Shown here: piece after piece, positions 20,847-30,344 of the stretch
Position numbering within the stretch: the first letter of the stretch is position 1
How the letters are laid out: each line of letters starts with the position of its first letter
NCBI GenBank assembly: GCA_029204225.1
Contig: CM055109.1
Coordinates: forward strand, 28,954,361 to 29,018,360
DNA length: 64,000 nt
From: Diphasiastrum complanatum
Taxonomy: Eukaryota > Streptophyta > Lycopodiopsida > Lycopodiales > Lycopodiaceae
Direction: 5' to 3'
Made by a program: the position numbers and the translations under genes
Notes under the pieces: model-generated
Databases searched by the model: none
Seen by the model: only the letters and a program-made list of their open reading frames with translations
Told to the model about the DNA's origin: nothing

Positions 20847-23800
20847 GCCTATCACATTATGTGAATGGATTATCTTACTCTGATAAGAAGGGTAATGCTC
20901 CCACTTAACAGTGTGACGAAAACTGCATCTATAAACAAGGGCTCCTTTCAGCAAATTGATGGTAGTATGTCTAGAGATCGCTTCTCCTACTTGACCCGAG
21001 CAACGATAGGATCAAAACATATATTAAGGACTCTTGGTCCTGTTCTAGCTACAATCTACTTGAGAGTATGTGTAAGAATTCTTGTCTAATCGTCAAACTA
21101 TTCTGAGGTCTATGATAGTCTATCAACAAAACTAAGGCTAACTTTGGAAAGTCCTCACAACCACATATCTCCATGCGGGAGGGTTCCAATGTTATCAATC
21201 TCAAATTCGTCAAATGTATTGCTCCAGCTTCATCTTCCGGCGTGCGCTGGCATGAGATTCTTCCATGCACTGGCATGAGATTGTTCCAAGACCTGTATAC
21301 TTGGACCCAATATGTCACCACCCTTTATACGATACCCACAACCATCCTTCTTTCCATCACGCTTAGACCCTTTATATGATACCCACTCCTAAAATGGTAT
21401 GTGAACCTATGGATAAGTCAAAATGTAACACAGCCCGTGACATTGAAGACTTGGAGACAAAAAAATATCATCTGGAAGCCTCAAGGAGCCTAATTATCAT
21501 GGTAATATCTTGATTGGGCATATCATTGCTAAGTTAGATGGGACCACCTTGGAGATAGAATGAGCAGAGAAGCTGAGACTCGACATCTACTAGCTATTGG
21601 ACAAGCATGTTCGAAGTCACGCCATTCTACCACAGATCGTGTTTTCAAACTTAGGGCCATCATAGAGGTTTACGACATAGGAAGGAGACGACATGTTGTT
21701 TTGTGGATTTTCGATGGCCTGTTGATTCCATCCATGACCAATTTTCAGTTCTGATGGTTATAGCTTTATATGAGTGGATGGTTGGATGTTTCAGATCCCA
21801 GGAGTGTATCTTTGAACCAGTCTCCAGTACCGTAAGTGTCAAGAAGGGATGCCCGCTATCACTGACTTTATTTGATCTGTCCATTCATGAGCTGGAGTTG
21901 GTGATAGTACAGAATGATGGCCAAGGATCTCGTTTGGGGTATATTTTGATCTCTACGTATTTTATGCAACTCATCCAGAGACGATTTACAACAACACATT
22001 GACATTCTAAATTCATACCAAAAGAGATTTGAAGGTTGATATAGAAAAGACCAAAAGTCTTCAACGCATCACACAGCTACATGCATAGAAACACTTTCAT
22101 GCTGGATGGTCAACCACTAAGAAAGTTCACTCTTACATCTATTTGGGCGTACTCTTTTTGTGTCCTATCTTTTGTATGAGACAAGCAACTATTGGTTAAA
22201 ATAGGCAAGATACACTTAACAATGTCCTAGGTACCCAACCCACTTGCCAGAGTACCCTCTTGGAGATCTAAACACTATTGTAGAATGTACTGGGAGGGAT
22301 CCAAGGGCAGAACACAAGCATGAAGTGGAAGACCAGCTTCTATCATTAAGTGTATTTGACAAATTGCAGGCACATATGCCCAACATTCACGAAATGGATA
22401 CTGGGCCAGGATTGTGGCCTTTTGGTACGAACAAATCCACCCAGCAAATACTTGGTCGCGGATGATACACATACCAGTTTTTTGCAGCTTCAGCCCTCTA
22501 TGTTCTTGCGGACGATACATATTGTAGCGCCTGCTATGGTACATGGAAGTTGTGTGGTTGATAGTGTATGAAGGCTAACTTCTAATTGGAGACATGTTAC
22601 TAATGAGGTTGATAGCGTATGAAGGCTAACTTCTAATTGGAGACATGTTACTAATGAGGTGGGTAACCATTGATTTAGAAAGGAAAAGTGCGGTGGGAGA
22701 AGTTCACGACTGCGCTGTGGGTGGTCTTGTAGATATGTAGCCTGTAATCCAGCTCAATGTAAACTACAAGAGCCACAGATATACCAGAACATTTAGTCAT
22801 ACATGATTCAACATGTCTAAATGCTGCTCACATTTAGTATCTAGGTGCATGTTTCCACTTGGCTTTCACAAAGATAGGGCAAGAGTGAGCTCATAGTTAA
22901 CAATCAATCCAAATCGCTATTGAAATTTTTTCCTGAAAGTTCAAAACGATTTGAAAGAACCTATTTTGTATTCAAGACTCTGAAAAAATTTCATTGAATG
23001 GATCAATATTTTCTGAGAAAAGAAGTCTCCAAAAATTTAAATCGATTGTTGCCATTTCTATCTTGAATTTGTATAATATGAACATGACTTCTATTCTGTA
23101 TGCCACCAAGCTCTTAGCCTCAATATAACCGTTTGAACTCGTGAATTTTGAAGATCAATTCAAAATGTGGTTTTTGTAGCTGTTTTAACCAAGAAATAAC
23201 ACAGCTATCTTGTGTGCAGATCTGTTAGATATGTCTCTTATCCCTATCACACAGGCATGGGAAAGTGGAGATCTTTCACGATGTGGCTTTACTTCCGCAG
23301 AGGTAAGTCTAATAGGTGATTCATTGTTGTGTTCATCACTGTTCATAAGGCTCGTGTAATAAGTATGAAATGCGCTTTTGTCATATATATTAAAAAAAGT
23401 CGATGAACCATTTATTTATTTATTAGGTTGTGTACAGAATACATTTTGTTCTATACAGAAGGAAATGTCGGGCCTAAAATCCTATGGAACAGTTATCTAT
23501 TATAGAGATAAGGCCATAACTCATTATGCAGAGTTTGACCAATCTTGAATAGTTGGCAGATTAAGACTTACTGCAGTCAGCAAACCTAAAGTATATCATT
23601 TGATCCAAGGGTTTAACCTTACATCCTACATTTTTGGGACCAGGGGGTATCATCAAGGCTGGGATTGCTATTTTTAGTTCAAATTTGTAATTGATATTGA
23701 TCGTTAATGCTTTGAAAAGTTGGCTTTTCCATCAGGTCTGCTTTGAAAGAGAAGTCTACCCATAGAATTTGGTAATCTGGAAGCATGCTCACTCACAACG

Positions 23801-24206
23801 TTCATCCAACTATTACATATAATTAAAGTTTTAAGCCATATGGAACACGCTTGTTTCATATGGCATACAGAACACGTTCTGTACGGAATGTGGGAATTTT
23901 TGCACTCTGTTTGGAAAATGCTCTTTTCTATTTAAAAATCAATCATAACATTCTGTACATACAGAAGGAAACTGTTGTGTGCATACGTACGGAAAAGTGG
24001 GGGCCCCTAAAAACGTAAGGAACAGCTATCTAATAAGTTATCCCTGGAACTTTTCTTGCACTACCTATTTTATCTTTTTGATAGAAACTTTGAATGCTTT
24101 TGGTTACATCATGTCTTTTCTATGGCAGGTTCAGAAAATAGTGAAGGCTATTTTTACTGACACGTCATTGAGAAAAGAAAGCCTTAGGAGAATCTCATCG
24201 AGTTAA
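8509..24206 (+). CDS. ZW10: ZW10 homologue, C-terminal part, five exons
   Basis: Exons 8509-8586, 9079-9237, 17866-18031, 23220-23302 and 24129-24206 join with phases 0, 0, 1 and 0 into about 187 codons ending in TAA. The joined product follows the C-terminal half of plant and animal ZW10: GFRFTDEN...; ILTNIRGKWQPLLPQSVY; NDIGADETVQL; an acidic, variable loop; WRKLRRFSDLLDMSL; AWESGDLSRCGFTSAE; FTDTSLRKESLRRI. ZW10 is a subunit of the Dsl1/NRZ tethering complex for Golgi-to-ER vesicles and, in animals, of the kinetochore RZZ complex. Introns of about 8.6, 5.2 and 0.8 kb hold many transposons. Every exon lacks internal stops, so the gene is probably functional; the N-terminal part lies outside or was not recognised. 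Confidence 0.85.
9079..9237 (+). CDS. ZW10: ZW10 exon b (53 codons)
   Basis: The exon runs from acceptor ACTTCTAG (ends 9078) to donor GTAGTG, phase 0 at both ends. It encodes VIHILTNIRGKWQPLLPQSV, then the SRLTKEVLSLNDIGADETVQ segment. The W-x-PLLP and the D-I-x-AEET-like block are the strongest family signatures in this gene model. It joins directly onto exon a in reading frame, with no missing family residues apparent between them. Confidence 0.88.
9407..9991. mobile_element. hAT-like MITE with 8-bp target duplication
   Basis: A 569-bp element (9415-9983) is bounded by perfect 8-bp direct repeats CAATACAG (9407-9414, 9984-9991) and terminal inverted repeats CATAGAACC. Eight-base duplications are typical of hAT transposons. 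Both ends are rich in ACGGTTCT/AGAACCGT palindromes, and the middle (about 9510-9790) is a degenerate ACAGAT/TTTCACAGAT tandem array. There is no transposase, so it is non-autonomous. The insertion is supported by a paralogous unoccupied site: CAAAGATG...TTTGCAG runs straight through at 16640-16680 and 17220-17260. Confidence 0.88.
9510..9790. repeat. ACAGAT-type array inside MITE
   Basis: A low-complexity array built from ACAGAT, TTTCACAGAT and GATGATTTGACAGAT variants. Some blocks appear on the opposite strand as well (for example GAAATCATCTGAAATCATC near 9630). The minus-strand frame here only encodes a simple Val/Lys/Ser or Cys/Glu/Ile repeat and should not be read as a gene. Confidence 0.85.
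11244..11564 (-). pseudogene. Chromodomain-like end of Ty3/gypsy pol
   Basis: The frame ends with LPAAIHQVRLHHSRRCRQIQ then FLIQWDGRPVEEATWEP. This is the signature of the chromodomain at the integrase C-terminus of plant chromoviruses (usually LVKWxGxPxEEATWEP), which guides integration into marked chromatin. The reading frame closes soon after, as expected for the end of pol. Upstream (higher coordinates) no integrase core can be seen. The N-terminal 30 or so residues of the frame look like read-through of T-poor sequence rather than protein. Confidence 0.75.
11565..13190 (-). other. T-poor filler where pol should be
   Basis: About 1.6 kb separates the protease from the chromodomain, where RT, RNase H and integrase (normally near 2.5 kb) should lie. 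No YxDD, RNase H or DDE/HHCC motif is visible in any minus frame. The + strand is purine-rich and T-poor, which by itself suppresses minus-strand stops and produces several long overlapping open frames. Related phrases recur (AAACCAAGC(A/T)ATATG at 11507 and 12659; CAAGGTATCC-type phrases repeatedly), suggesting old, decayed tandem duplication. Confidence 0.6.
13190..14935 (-). pseudogene. Ty3/gypsy Gag-protease, one in-frame UAG
   Basis: One frame starts with Met at 14935 and runs to about 13190 with a single UAG (14432-14434). Residues 1-50 are charged (DDRMDHLESRIDRVL), then a Pro/Ser-rich spacer. The Gag core follows with AALNLDGRAQTWWRVY after the UAG and SLRHTSDLTTYIDQFIELS. The retropepsin carries LVDPGSTHSFIS (active-site D-P-G, usually D-S/T-G) and YDIIFGADWFSS. 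No CCHC knuckle lies between Gag and protease. The UAG is probably a point mutation. This is the best-preserved coding part of the element in the ZW10 intron; the frame is lost beyond the protease. Confidence 0.85.
14936..16551 (-). other. 5' leader of the gypsy element with tandem repeats
   Basis: Non-coding sequence upstream (minus sense) of Gag. Between about 15410 and 15740, units of very roughly 80-115 bp repeat the phrases GGACAGCAAGTCGGTGA, AAAATGA and GTAGTAGGGCGCTGG(A/G)CA. They appear at least three times with substitutions and indels. A decayed primer-binding site (CACTCCGATACCA on the + strand, 16552-16564) marks the far end. Such repeats in gypsy leaders may hold packaging or regulatory sites, but that is not shown here. 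Confidence 0.55.
16190..17460 (-). repeat. Two-copy tandem array of leader/LTR segments
   Basis: Copy A (16190-16822) and copy B (16823-about 17455) share long near-identical blocks: TGTGTTTTGTGCTC, the 45-base block around GAGGAAACTTTTAGAAGGCA, GCGAACTTTACTGA(C/T)ACGATAGCAGAACAC, and the AGTAACAGTATGCTGTTTTGCAG block. Copy B lacks about 35 bases covering the primer-binding site. The order leader-LTR-leader-LTR suggests unequal recombination or a tandem duplication in the element's 5' end. A smaller internal duplication (TTCTGCTGACATGCTTACAAG, twice) lies at 17285-17375. Confidence 0.8.
16552..17708 (-). mobile_element. LTR-like segment (right) and decayed PBS
   Basis: The + strand reads CACTCCGATACCA, a mutated complement of the tRNA-Met primer site, then after five bases TGAACACATCCATGC, the start of LTR-like sequence shared with 9334 onward. 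Similarity to the left segment continues to about 17708. The stretch is rearranged by the tandem duplication described above. Beyond 17708 the sequence appears to be ZW10 intron. Confidence 0.45.
17866..18031 (+). CDS. ZW10: ZW10 exon c (55 codons + 1 nt)
   Basis: The exon encodes LRNLLAGFMERLQAFADTDD, an acidic spacer, then KRVASWRKLRRFS, and ends with one base of a split Asp codon before donor GTATAC. It continues the DETVQ/LxxL junction of exon b in phase 0. The acceptor (ATTATGAAG) lacks a strong pyrimidine tract, so the exact start is the least certain splice site in the model. The variable acidic spacer before the SWRKL motif is a normal feature of the family. Confidence 0.78.
18226..18336 (+). 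repeat. Short tandem duplication with donor-like motifs
   Basis: AGACTATATGAAGGTAAGTC occurs twice about 68 bases apart, each followed by a CTCTGTTACCC...TTAGTGCTC phrase. Each copy contains a good 5' splice-site match (GAAG/GTAAGT) inside the ZW10 intron. No open exon precedes it, so it is not called as one. Confidence 0.6.
18337..19480. other. ZW10 intron, nothing recognised
   Basis: About 1.1 kb of AT-rich intron sequence without transposon motifs, RNA genes or credible exons that I can identify. Confidence 0.4.
19485..19694 (+). pseudogene. LINE ORF2 C-terminal fragment
   Basis: An open frame encodes RCPTYYEIRGRYYCLYGDTL then GYPDPRCVGLLLKKIFTLR, matching CPAYYEIRGRYHCLYRDTPL and RCVGLLLREL of the LINE at 4.15-4.29 kb. 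It is therefore the extreme C-terminal part of the same LINE family's ORF2, truncated on both sides. It sits in ZW10 intron c-d just before another LINE 3' end. Confidence 0.7.
19726..19838. repeat. Inverted repeat pair, possible foldback element
   Basis: TGAATTCGCTGTCCCACA (19726-19743) is the reverse complement, with one base of indel, of TGTGGACAGCGAATTCA (19822-19838). The spacer is about 78 bases. It may be a small foldback or MITE, but no convincing target duplication is visible. Confidence 0.55.
20070..20841 (+). mobile_element. LINE 3' end with CT tail, in ZW10 intron
   Basis: This 5'-truncated LINE starts in the knuckle domain: HQLAIETGRYSG, then FCSMCDTHDVEDESHFLLRC, keeping C, C, H and C of the C-terminal finger, and RCVALMIREM. 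The basic tail follows in another frame. The 3' UTR hairpin is at 20748-20779 (outer stem GTCCT/AGGAC, inner GTACC/GGTAT), then ATTAATAAAG and (CT)n at 20789-20841. The outer stem differs from the 1-kb and 4.7-kb copies by a paired change, which supports the fold. Confidence 0.8.
21550..22190 (+). pseudogene. LINE reverse-transcriptase fragment
   Basis: Broken frames encode LLAIGQACSKSRHSTTDRVF (the QAGFRxGxSTTDxIF block), MDFRWPVDSI (motif A), VSSTVSVKKGCPLSLTLFDL (the VKQGCPLSPTLF block) and, near 22100, MLDGQPL with a shifted YLGVLF block. Order and wording match the LINE at 3.0-3.6 kb. Unlike that copy, motif A is present here, although altered. The YADD box lies in a disrupted stretch near 21960. 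Confidence 0.75.
22558..22659 (+). repeat. 51-bp tandem duplication
   Basis: A 51-base unit starting TTGATAG(T/C)G is present twice in direct succession with a single base difference. The near-identity implies a recent duplication inside ZW10 intron c-d. Confidence 0.9.
22660..23219. other. ZW10 intron, nothing recognised
   Basis: About 560 bp leading to the acceptor TGTGTGCAG of exon d. A pyrimidine-rich stretch near the acceptor fits a splice site. No other feature seen. Confidence 0.45.
23220..23302 (+). CDS. ZW10: ZW10 exon d (83 nt)
   Basis: Acceptor TGTGTGCAG (ends 23219) and donor GTAAGT (23303) bound the exon. Two bases complete the Asp codon split by the previous intron, then LLDMSLIPITQAWESGDLSR and CGFTSAE follow. 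LLDMSL and AWExGxLxxxGFT are core ZW10 C-terminal motifs, so both sides of the split codon are supported by the family. Confidence 0.88.
23430..24035 (+). repeat. Dispersed pair of related segments in last intron
   Basis: Two related segments (about 23430-23515 and 23940-24035) share ACAGAAGGAAA, a G-rich centre with CCTAAAA, GGAACAG(T/C)TATCTA and a TTCTGTAC-type start. They lie about 510 bases apart in the 826-bp last intron of ZW10. They may be termini of a small unknown element; no inverted symmetry or target duplication was confirmed. Confidence 0.4.
24129..24206 (+). CDS. ZW10: ZW10 exon e, C-terminus and stop
   Basis: After acceptor TATGGCAG the exon reads VQKIVKAIFTDTSLRKESLR, then RISSS and TAA at 24204-24206. 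The V-x-x-I-x-A-x-F-x-D-T-x-L-R-x-x-x-L-x-x-I pattern is the conserved end of ZW10 proteins. The position of the stop also fits the family, so this is the last coding exon. Confidence 0.88.
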   Translation, partial: VQKIVKAIFTDTSLRKESLRRISSS

Positions 24207-26970
24207 GGGTAATAGTCTCTCTCAAGTACAAGTCTTCCTCCATTTCCACAAAGATGATCACTATTGATTCCATCAAGGGATGAAGTTCCAGAACTGGCAT
24301 TCATTGGGGTATAACAAGTCATTCTCAAGCTATTCGTTAAGTGGAGGCCATTACACATACGGGTTTGTTTTAGGTAGACATGACGAGCTAGTATAAAGAG
24401 CTATGCAAAATCAACCTTGTTCTGTTTGATGGTTCTTGAAGGCTGTTTCATTTTTACCAGAGCTTGTCATTTTAGCTGTACATCTAGCTGGTTGTTCTCA
24501 TGTTATGTTATTGTTCAAGTTTCAGGAGCGAAGCTTGTGATGCTTTTCCAAGCTAATCCATTGTGCTCCGAGCCAGTATCATTAAGTATTAGGCTCTTTC
24601 TGATTTGAATTTTCCATAATTCAGATGTCAACTTCTCATAAGGTTCAAGCTGAGACTCTTGTCCGAATACCTTGGCCAACTGTGCAGTTTTTAACGTAAG
24701 AAAAGACATGCTCATCTTCAATATTTTATTTGGCCAAACCAGTGAAAATGAAACATGCAGATGTCAGCATTTATGTGCCGAGTCAAACCCTCATTCAGGT
24801 CAGGTGATTTATTTCGATTCAAAATGTTGAGATATCATGAATGTAACAAATTTCTTAATAAATTGCAGTTCACTTTCTTGCATTCAGTCTTGGTCCAAAA
24901 TGTGCAATCGTCATTGATTTTGTTAAATGAGCAATGGCGTAAATCCATGTTTCTAGATCACCTTATGGACCTTTTTATGAAATATTGCTTAACATGCTAC
25001 TTTTTGAAATGTCATTGTACAAGAAATTTGACAGGACATGTAACATTAAAAAATTGGATAAGCATGTCAAGCGGCTTTAGCTTGGTCAGAGCGCATGAAT
25101 TTGAAGCTTTGCACGGAAAATTAAGTGGATAACTGAATAAGTAGTTCAATTGATTATATTACAAATGGTCAGGAAAGAAAGGTTGAATGAAATGTGCTGA
25201 TTGACTACTATTGTGATATATATATTCTTTACACAGTGTGCGGTGACATTAATCCTTATAGCTTATCCCCTGCTCACGTGAACCATGCACCATGAATGGT
25301 ACACAAACTCTTCTACGAGGTAACCCAACAAAGTATTGTACCTTTGATGGATAATGATCATGTAATCATGAAACGTTGTTGGTCATGTGACGATGATTGG
25401 GGGATTTTAATGATAGAGTGGTTTTTGAGCTTGTAATCTAGATGTCATCATAGAAGAAACAATGGCCTAGGTTGTGTCAAGTAAAAAATTCAAAAAGAAC
25501 TATTATTGTCGCTTTGGTGGCCCTTAAACGCCATTTGTTCTCAGTAGACCACTTTTATTTCCTCTGTAGGACTTTCTATAATAGTTAGGTGAATGATCTC
25601 TTCGATTGATAAGTAGAATGGTGAAGTTTTGTGCATTCATGACGACGTATGGCACAATTTGTAAGGCTATGACAAGTATGTGCACAGACTTATAATTGAG
25701 CATGACATCGTCTCTCGTGATAAATCAAGACCAAACTTCTATTCCCTATCATAACCAAGCTTAAATATTATAAAACATGATTCAATTGATATGTATAAAC
25801 TAAAAGCTTTAGAAGTCATGATAAATCAAGACCAACCTTGTATTCCCTTATCATAACCAAGCTTAAATATTATTAAACATGATTCAATTGATATGTATAA
25901 TGAAAAGCTTCAAAAGCAATTGGTTCCAAGTCATCTAGTTGATATTTGTCATGATCCCACTACAACAAACACACTAGTATAGTGAGGAAGCTAAATGTAA
26001 TACTTAAAAGCCAATTATTATCAGTGTCAAAAGTAGGTTTGCTACTATTAAGGCTAACCATACCATTATCATTTTATTACATCATATTGGATCAAAAGAA
26101 ACTATACTCAATACATCATGTACAAGGCCAAGGTTATATCGCCGTCTTCTTCTTTAACCAGAGGAGACCCGTGGATGTCGAGGTGTACGCCATTCCAGCC
26201 CTCAGTTTTTCATGATGTATTGTTAATCTTTAAGAATTATCGTAACATTGTATACCAAGTCCAAAAAGATAGCAAATTGAAGAATTTTAAAAGCTTCAAG
26301 TATTGCCCAAGATGCCAGTGTATATGCCATGTTGATCCCATGATCGACGGAGGCTAAGATAGTGAAAGCATCTACTTAGCTTATCAGTTTCAATCTCTAC
26401 TTGTTTGGAACCCACTTTGAAAAACATTTTTGTGAAAGATGCAAGTATTATAGTGGTATTATTAGAAGGGGTATAAAAGATTATAACCATTTATTGCATC
26501 GTGTTGTTGGATGACAGACAAACACTTCAAATCTATAGTGGCCACTAAAAATTGAGTTCTAGCATATAGTGGTATGTGTATTGAAATAGCCATTGATCGT
26601 CAGGAGAAATAGCAACAACAACAAAAAAACATTGTGTACTATATCATTCTTGCTTTGAAGACGATGATTCATTAATAACCAGGCCTATCCTTTTAGACCT
26701 TGGTCCATGTATCCCATGCCACAATTTTGTTTTTAAATCATTCACATAATTGTTTCATATCATGTTACACACAATTCAAAGCAAACCATAATCTTGTCTA
26801 CATGTTGTCTTTGTGGTACCCTTCAACGTATAGCATCCGTAGTTCTTATCCAAGCTATAACCATTTTACCAAGGAATGATAAATTTAACACTTGCACTCA
26901 CGAGGGCCACACCTCAAGCAAGTTTCTTACCATTTATAAATGAACTTTTAACTACCATATGTACTTTTAT
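24207..26970. other. Downstream of ZW10, little recognised
   Basis: The first few hundred bases presumably include the ZW10 3' UTR, but I cannot place the poly(A) site. A tandem duplication of about 101 bp (25719-25915; GATAAATCAAGACCAA...CATGATTCAATTGATATG twice) is the only clear structure. Short open frames look random. Confidence 0.45.
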
Positions 26971-26974
26971 TTTT

Positions 26975-26983
26975 ACACACACA

Positions 26984-27032
<49 letters not shown>
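26975..27032. repeat. Compound (AC)n(TC)n microsatellite
   Basis: A short AC run leads into about 46 bases of TC dinucleotides. No LINE 3' UTR or hairpin precedes it, so it is unlike the three CT tails of the LINE family. Confidence 0.95.
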
Positions 27033-27035
<3 letters not shown>

Positions 27036-27440
27036 CATTCATTCATTCATTTCAGTTAATAATCTATGATCAAATCAATGACCCACACAATCAAGTGCTT
27101 TCAATCTAAGAAAGGAAGAAGTGCTCCAAAGCAAAGGTATCTCACACACTGTTAAAAATAAAAGAGTACATCATATATGATACCTAGGGCTCAAGAAATA
27201 TGAGCCCCACTGCCTAAAAGAGAGAGAGAAAGGAATCGCAAAAGAAACAGTTAAGGATTGGCTTTCTGATTCTCCCTCAATCATAGAATGTTCCCACAAC
27301 CAGTAATAGCATTCGTGGAACCTGCCTCTATGATAGCATAACAATTTAGTTTATAATATATATTACATTAAAACATCACAAAGTAAAAGGTAAGTCTTTC
27401 TTTCATAGATTTATCCTTCTTTCAAGCTTTAAGTTTGCTT

Positions 27441-27620
27441 CTATGCCAAGTTTTGTTTTGACGAATTCGAAATTTTCTTTGCCCAAAGACTTTTTAAATA
27501 CACCAATTGTCGTGTAGTACTACAGTGAACTACATTCACATCTTTTGGTTGTACCTTTGTGCATATGAAATGATATTTTACTTCTGTATGTCTTGTTTTC
27601 ACGTGAAACATTGGATTTTT
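27441..27620 (-). pseudogene. Ty1/copia RNase H C-terminal relic
   Basis: On the minus strand the frame reads NPMFHVKTRHTEVKYHFI then VNVVHCSTTRQLVYLKSL. This matches the end of copia RNase H (NPVFHxRTKHIEVxYHFxREK...VxxxxQxADxxTK) but lacks catalytic residues and is truncated. The frame extends upstream into Lys-rich sequence without copia similarity. Confidence 0.75.
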
Positions 27621-27779
27621 TGCCAATTGAAGAATGTCACTCATAAGAGTAATGATCTGGAGCTTTGATCTAGAACTTGGTAATGATTTGGAGTTTTTCT
27701 TTTTCTTGTTGATCTTCGTCTCCCCTTCTAAGATGGATTCAAATTGGTTCATCTTGGCATCTTTCATGATGGTATCGTA

Positions 27780-29665
27780 CTACTTTGGTACTTTTTGTTG
27801 GGGCAAGTAAGTATCCCAAGGACTGTTCTACTTCTTTTTGTCACCAGCATGTTTGACTTTCTTGGCTCCAATCAACAAGTATCTTCCTCTTTGCTTTCTA
27901 ATGGGAGGAGTTCAATCATGGTTCTCAAGCTCATCATAATTATCTTGCTCGATAGCATGCGATACATTGTCTTCATCCTCTTCCAAGATTGTAGGTAGTT
28001 TTTCACTTCACCATCAACTTTTTAATCACTAGATTCATCCACGTTGTGAATCTCATCAAAATTACAAGCACCCATTTTCCACTTATTATTGGTGGTTGTC
28101 AAGAGCAAAAAGAAGTTAACAATGCAAGCAAAATGTTTTAAGTTTTAAAAAGTCTAGTTTGACCTAGAAAGTATTTGAGATAGGTATATTGACAAAAAGT
28201 CTACTGCATTTGAGTTTTCTTTAGGTATTAACATGGTGAGATTATTCACAAACTTGTTTTTGTTTTCATGCATGACTTATATAATCACTAAATTCCAAGA
28301 TCATGAAATTCAAAACAATCCAGAACATCTTTGTGAGCTAGAACTGGTGGTTATTGTCAAGCAACATGGTAAGTGTTCTCTGGGATTCAAAATGGAAGAG
28401 CTATGTGAGATTGAAAAAACACACATAAAAATACTAACTTGTGGCATCTCCTCACAAAATACATGATTGTAAGGGTCTGTTTTTAAAAATGCTTGCTATT
28501 GCATAATATTATGTTCTCATTTTATTTTATTTTCTATCGATTACACATGTATTATGGTGTACATTTGATTCACCAAAAAAAAAATGTCTGCCACAAGTTT
28601 GATGATGCAAGACAAAATCTAACTTTGTAGTAGATAAGCATCATAAGATCATGCATGAGAAAAAAAACTGTGAATCAAGTGTGGTCCAACAAAATGGACA
28701 AAATAGCAAGGTTTATGAAACTTTCATTGGTTTGAATTGGCATTTATTTATAATAGGGTCATTTGATGTGCCAAAGTCCAAGTCTCGTCTAAGTGGCATT
28801 ATTGTTTCTTGATATTGTATAGGAAACTATGGATGTTCATGATGAGCACATCATGAATGCCAAGAGAAGTTACAAAGCATTAGTTTAGAAGAATATGTAT
28901 CCCAAAATTATCATTGCGAGATCAATAAATATTAAATTCACTAACCATGCACAATCCGTGCCATTTCTTTTGCATCCCCTTAGAATATTTCGCTTGAAAA
29001 ACTCCACGCTGGTACAACTATTTATATCATTTAAAAGAGGAAAGTTCTCCTCATAGAAAGAGAACTACAAGATAGCTTCTCCATGTTGGCACAACTATTT
29101 ATATCATTTATAATGCCATTTGGCAACTTGCCCTAAACTAGACCTAAAATAGCAACTTCTAGGTACTGACTAAATGCAATGTATCTATATTAGCCAATTA
29201 GAATGGGTCTAAATCCGACCTCATCCACAAATCTACTTGCCAAAAATAGTAAACACTATTTAGGCCTTTATTCAACTAAACTAGTTGAATTTTTCACAGA
29301 TCTATCTTCCTCTCCATGTCTTGAAAAACCAATTTTTTGCCACCTGAAACTCAAAAAAAAAATAGCAGATTTGATGATTCAATCTCATATCTACCCATAT
29401 ATTGGAAATCCTCATAGATTTTTCTACACCTATTTCAAAAAATCTCATCAAAATCTACAAACATATTAATTTGAGATCAACTCAAAAAAATGGCCTCCAC
29501 TTCCACACATGTGGAAAAGGCACATAAGGCTTAAAAAAATGATCGATCTCAGGTTTCCAATGCTACCACTTGTTAGAAGCTCACCCCTACAAAGTTAGTT
29601 GTTTTCACCTCAAAACTTACTAATTTTAAACTGAAACCTTGATTAAACACTTATCCTCTTTTACC
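27780..29665. other. Intergenic, nothing recognised
   Basis: About 1.9 kb of AT-rich DNA. Small frames on both strands have no recognisable motifs. Two short near-repeats (CTGGTACAACTATTTATATCATTTA at 29009 and a TTGGCACAACTATTTATATC phrase at 29083) suggest local duplication. Confidence 0.4.
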
Positions 29666-29666
29666 T

Positions 29667-30310
29667 GGCTCTGATACTATGTGAAAGAAAGTACAATTAG
29701 GACCATAAACAGACTTATTCAATCCATGAGTGATTGGTTGCATTACTATCAACAATTCTATCACCAAATGCAAGTTAGAATTGATCTTATCTTGATATTA
29801 AGCAAGAGCAATCTGAAGCAAAGTGTATGTGATCAACATTTTTTATGAATAGAGACTAGAGATAAAAGTTCTTATACTAATCAAAGTATTTGATCCACCA
29901 AAATGCATGCAGAGAGAGATAGACCAGGTTGATGCAAAATCCTGAAGATCTCTTGAAATTGTCATACCAAATTGTTGGAGAGTTTGCGGATCCCAAGGCA
30001 ATCCTAACCCTAGATAATAAGTGAGAGAGATTTGGCACCCTACGTGTGTAAGTCCAACCCGATGATCACATAGTTAATTGATTAGTTAAAAGTTAATAAA
30101 AGGACTTTAGGCCTTTTTGCGGGACTTTCAATGTGGTAGGGCCTAATAGTTGAGTTAGTGAATATAAGGGGTTCCCACCAGAATTCAAATTCAAATTGGT
30201 TCCCTCCACTTTTTGAATACTTAGGGTAGAAATTGGCCAATAGGATTTGAGCAAAGCCCTAAAATCCACTATATATAGCGGTAGATTCGAATCATTTGTA
30301 CATATTCTCT
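29667..30310 (-). mobile_element. LTR-like segment beside a tRNA-Met primer site
   Basis: The + strand reads GGCTCTGATACTA (29667-29679), the complement of a TGGTATCAGAGCC primer site with one change, directly followed by TGTGAAAG, so a minus-strand LTR would end here. The segment to the right contains CTATATATAG near 30270. Only one LTR is visible, and its outer boundary (about 30300) is an estimate. Confidence 0.4.
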
Positions 30311-30344
30311 TTATTTCAATACAAGCAAGTTGGCCCTCTTATGG

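Noticed and set aside
24417-25132. Several open frames of 60-125 codons after ZW10.
   Set aside because: They lack motifs, splice context and codon regularity, and are the size expected by chance in AT-rich DNA of this length.
26986-27032. CT repeat as another LINE tail.
   Set aside because: No hairpin, ATTAATA motif or LINE 3' UTR precedes it; it follows an AC run.
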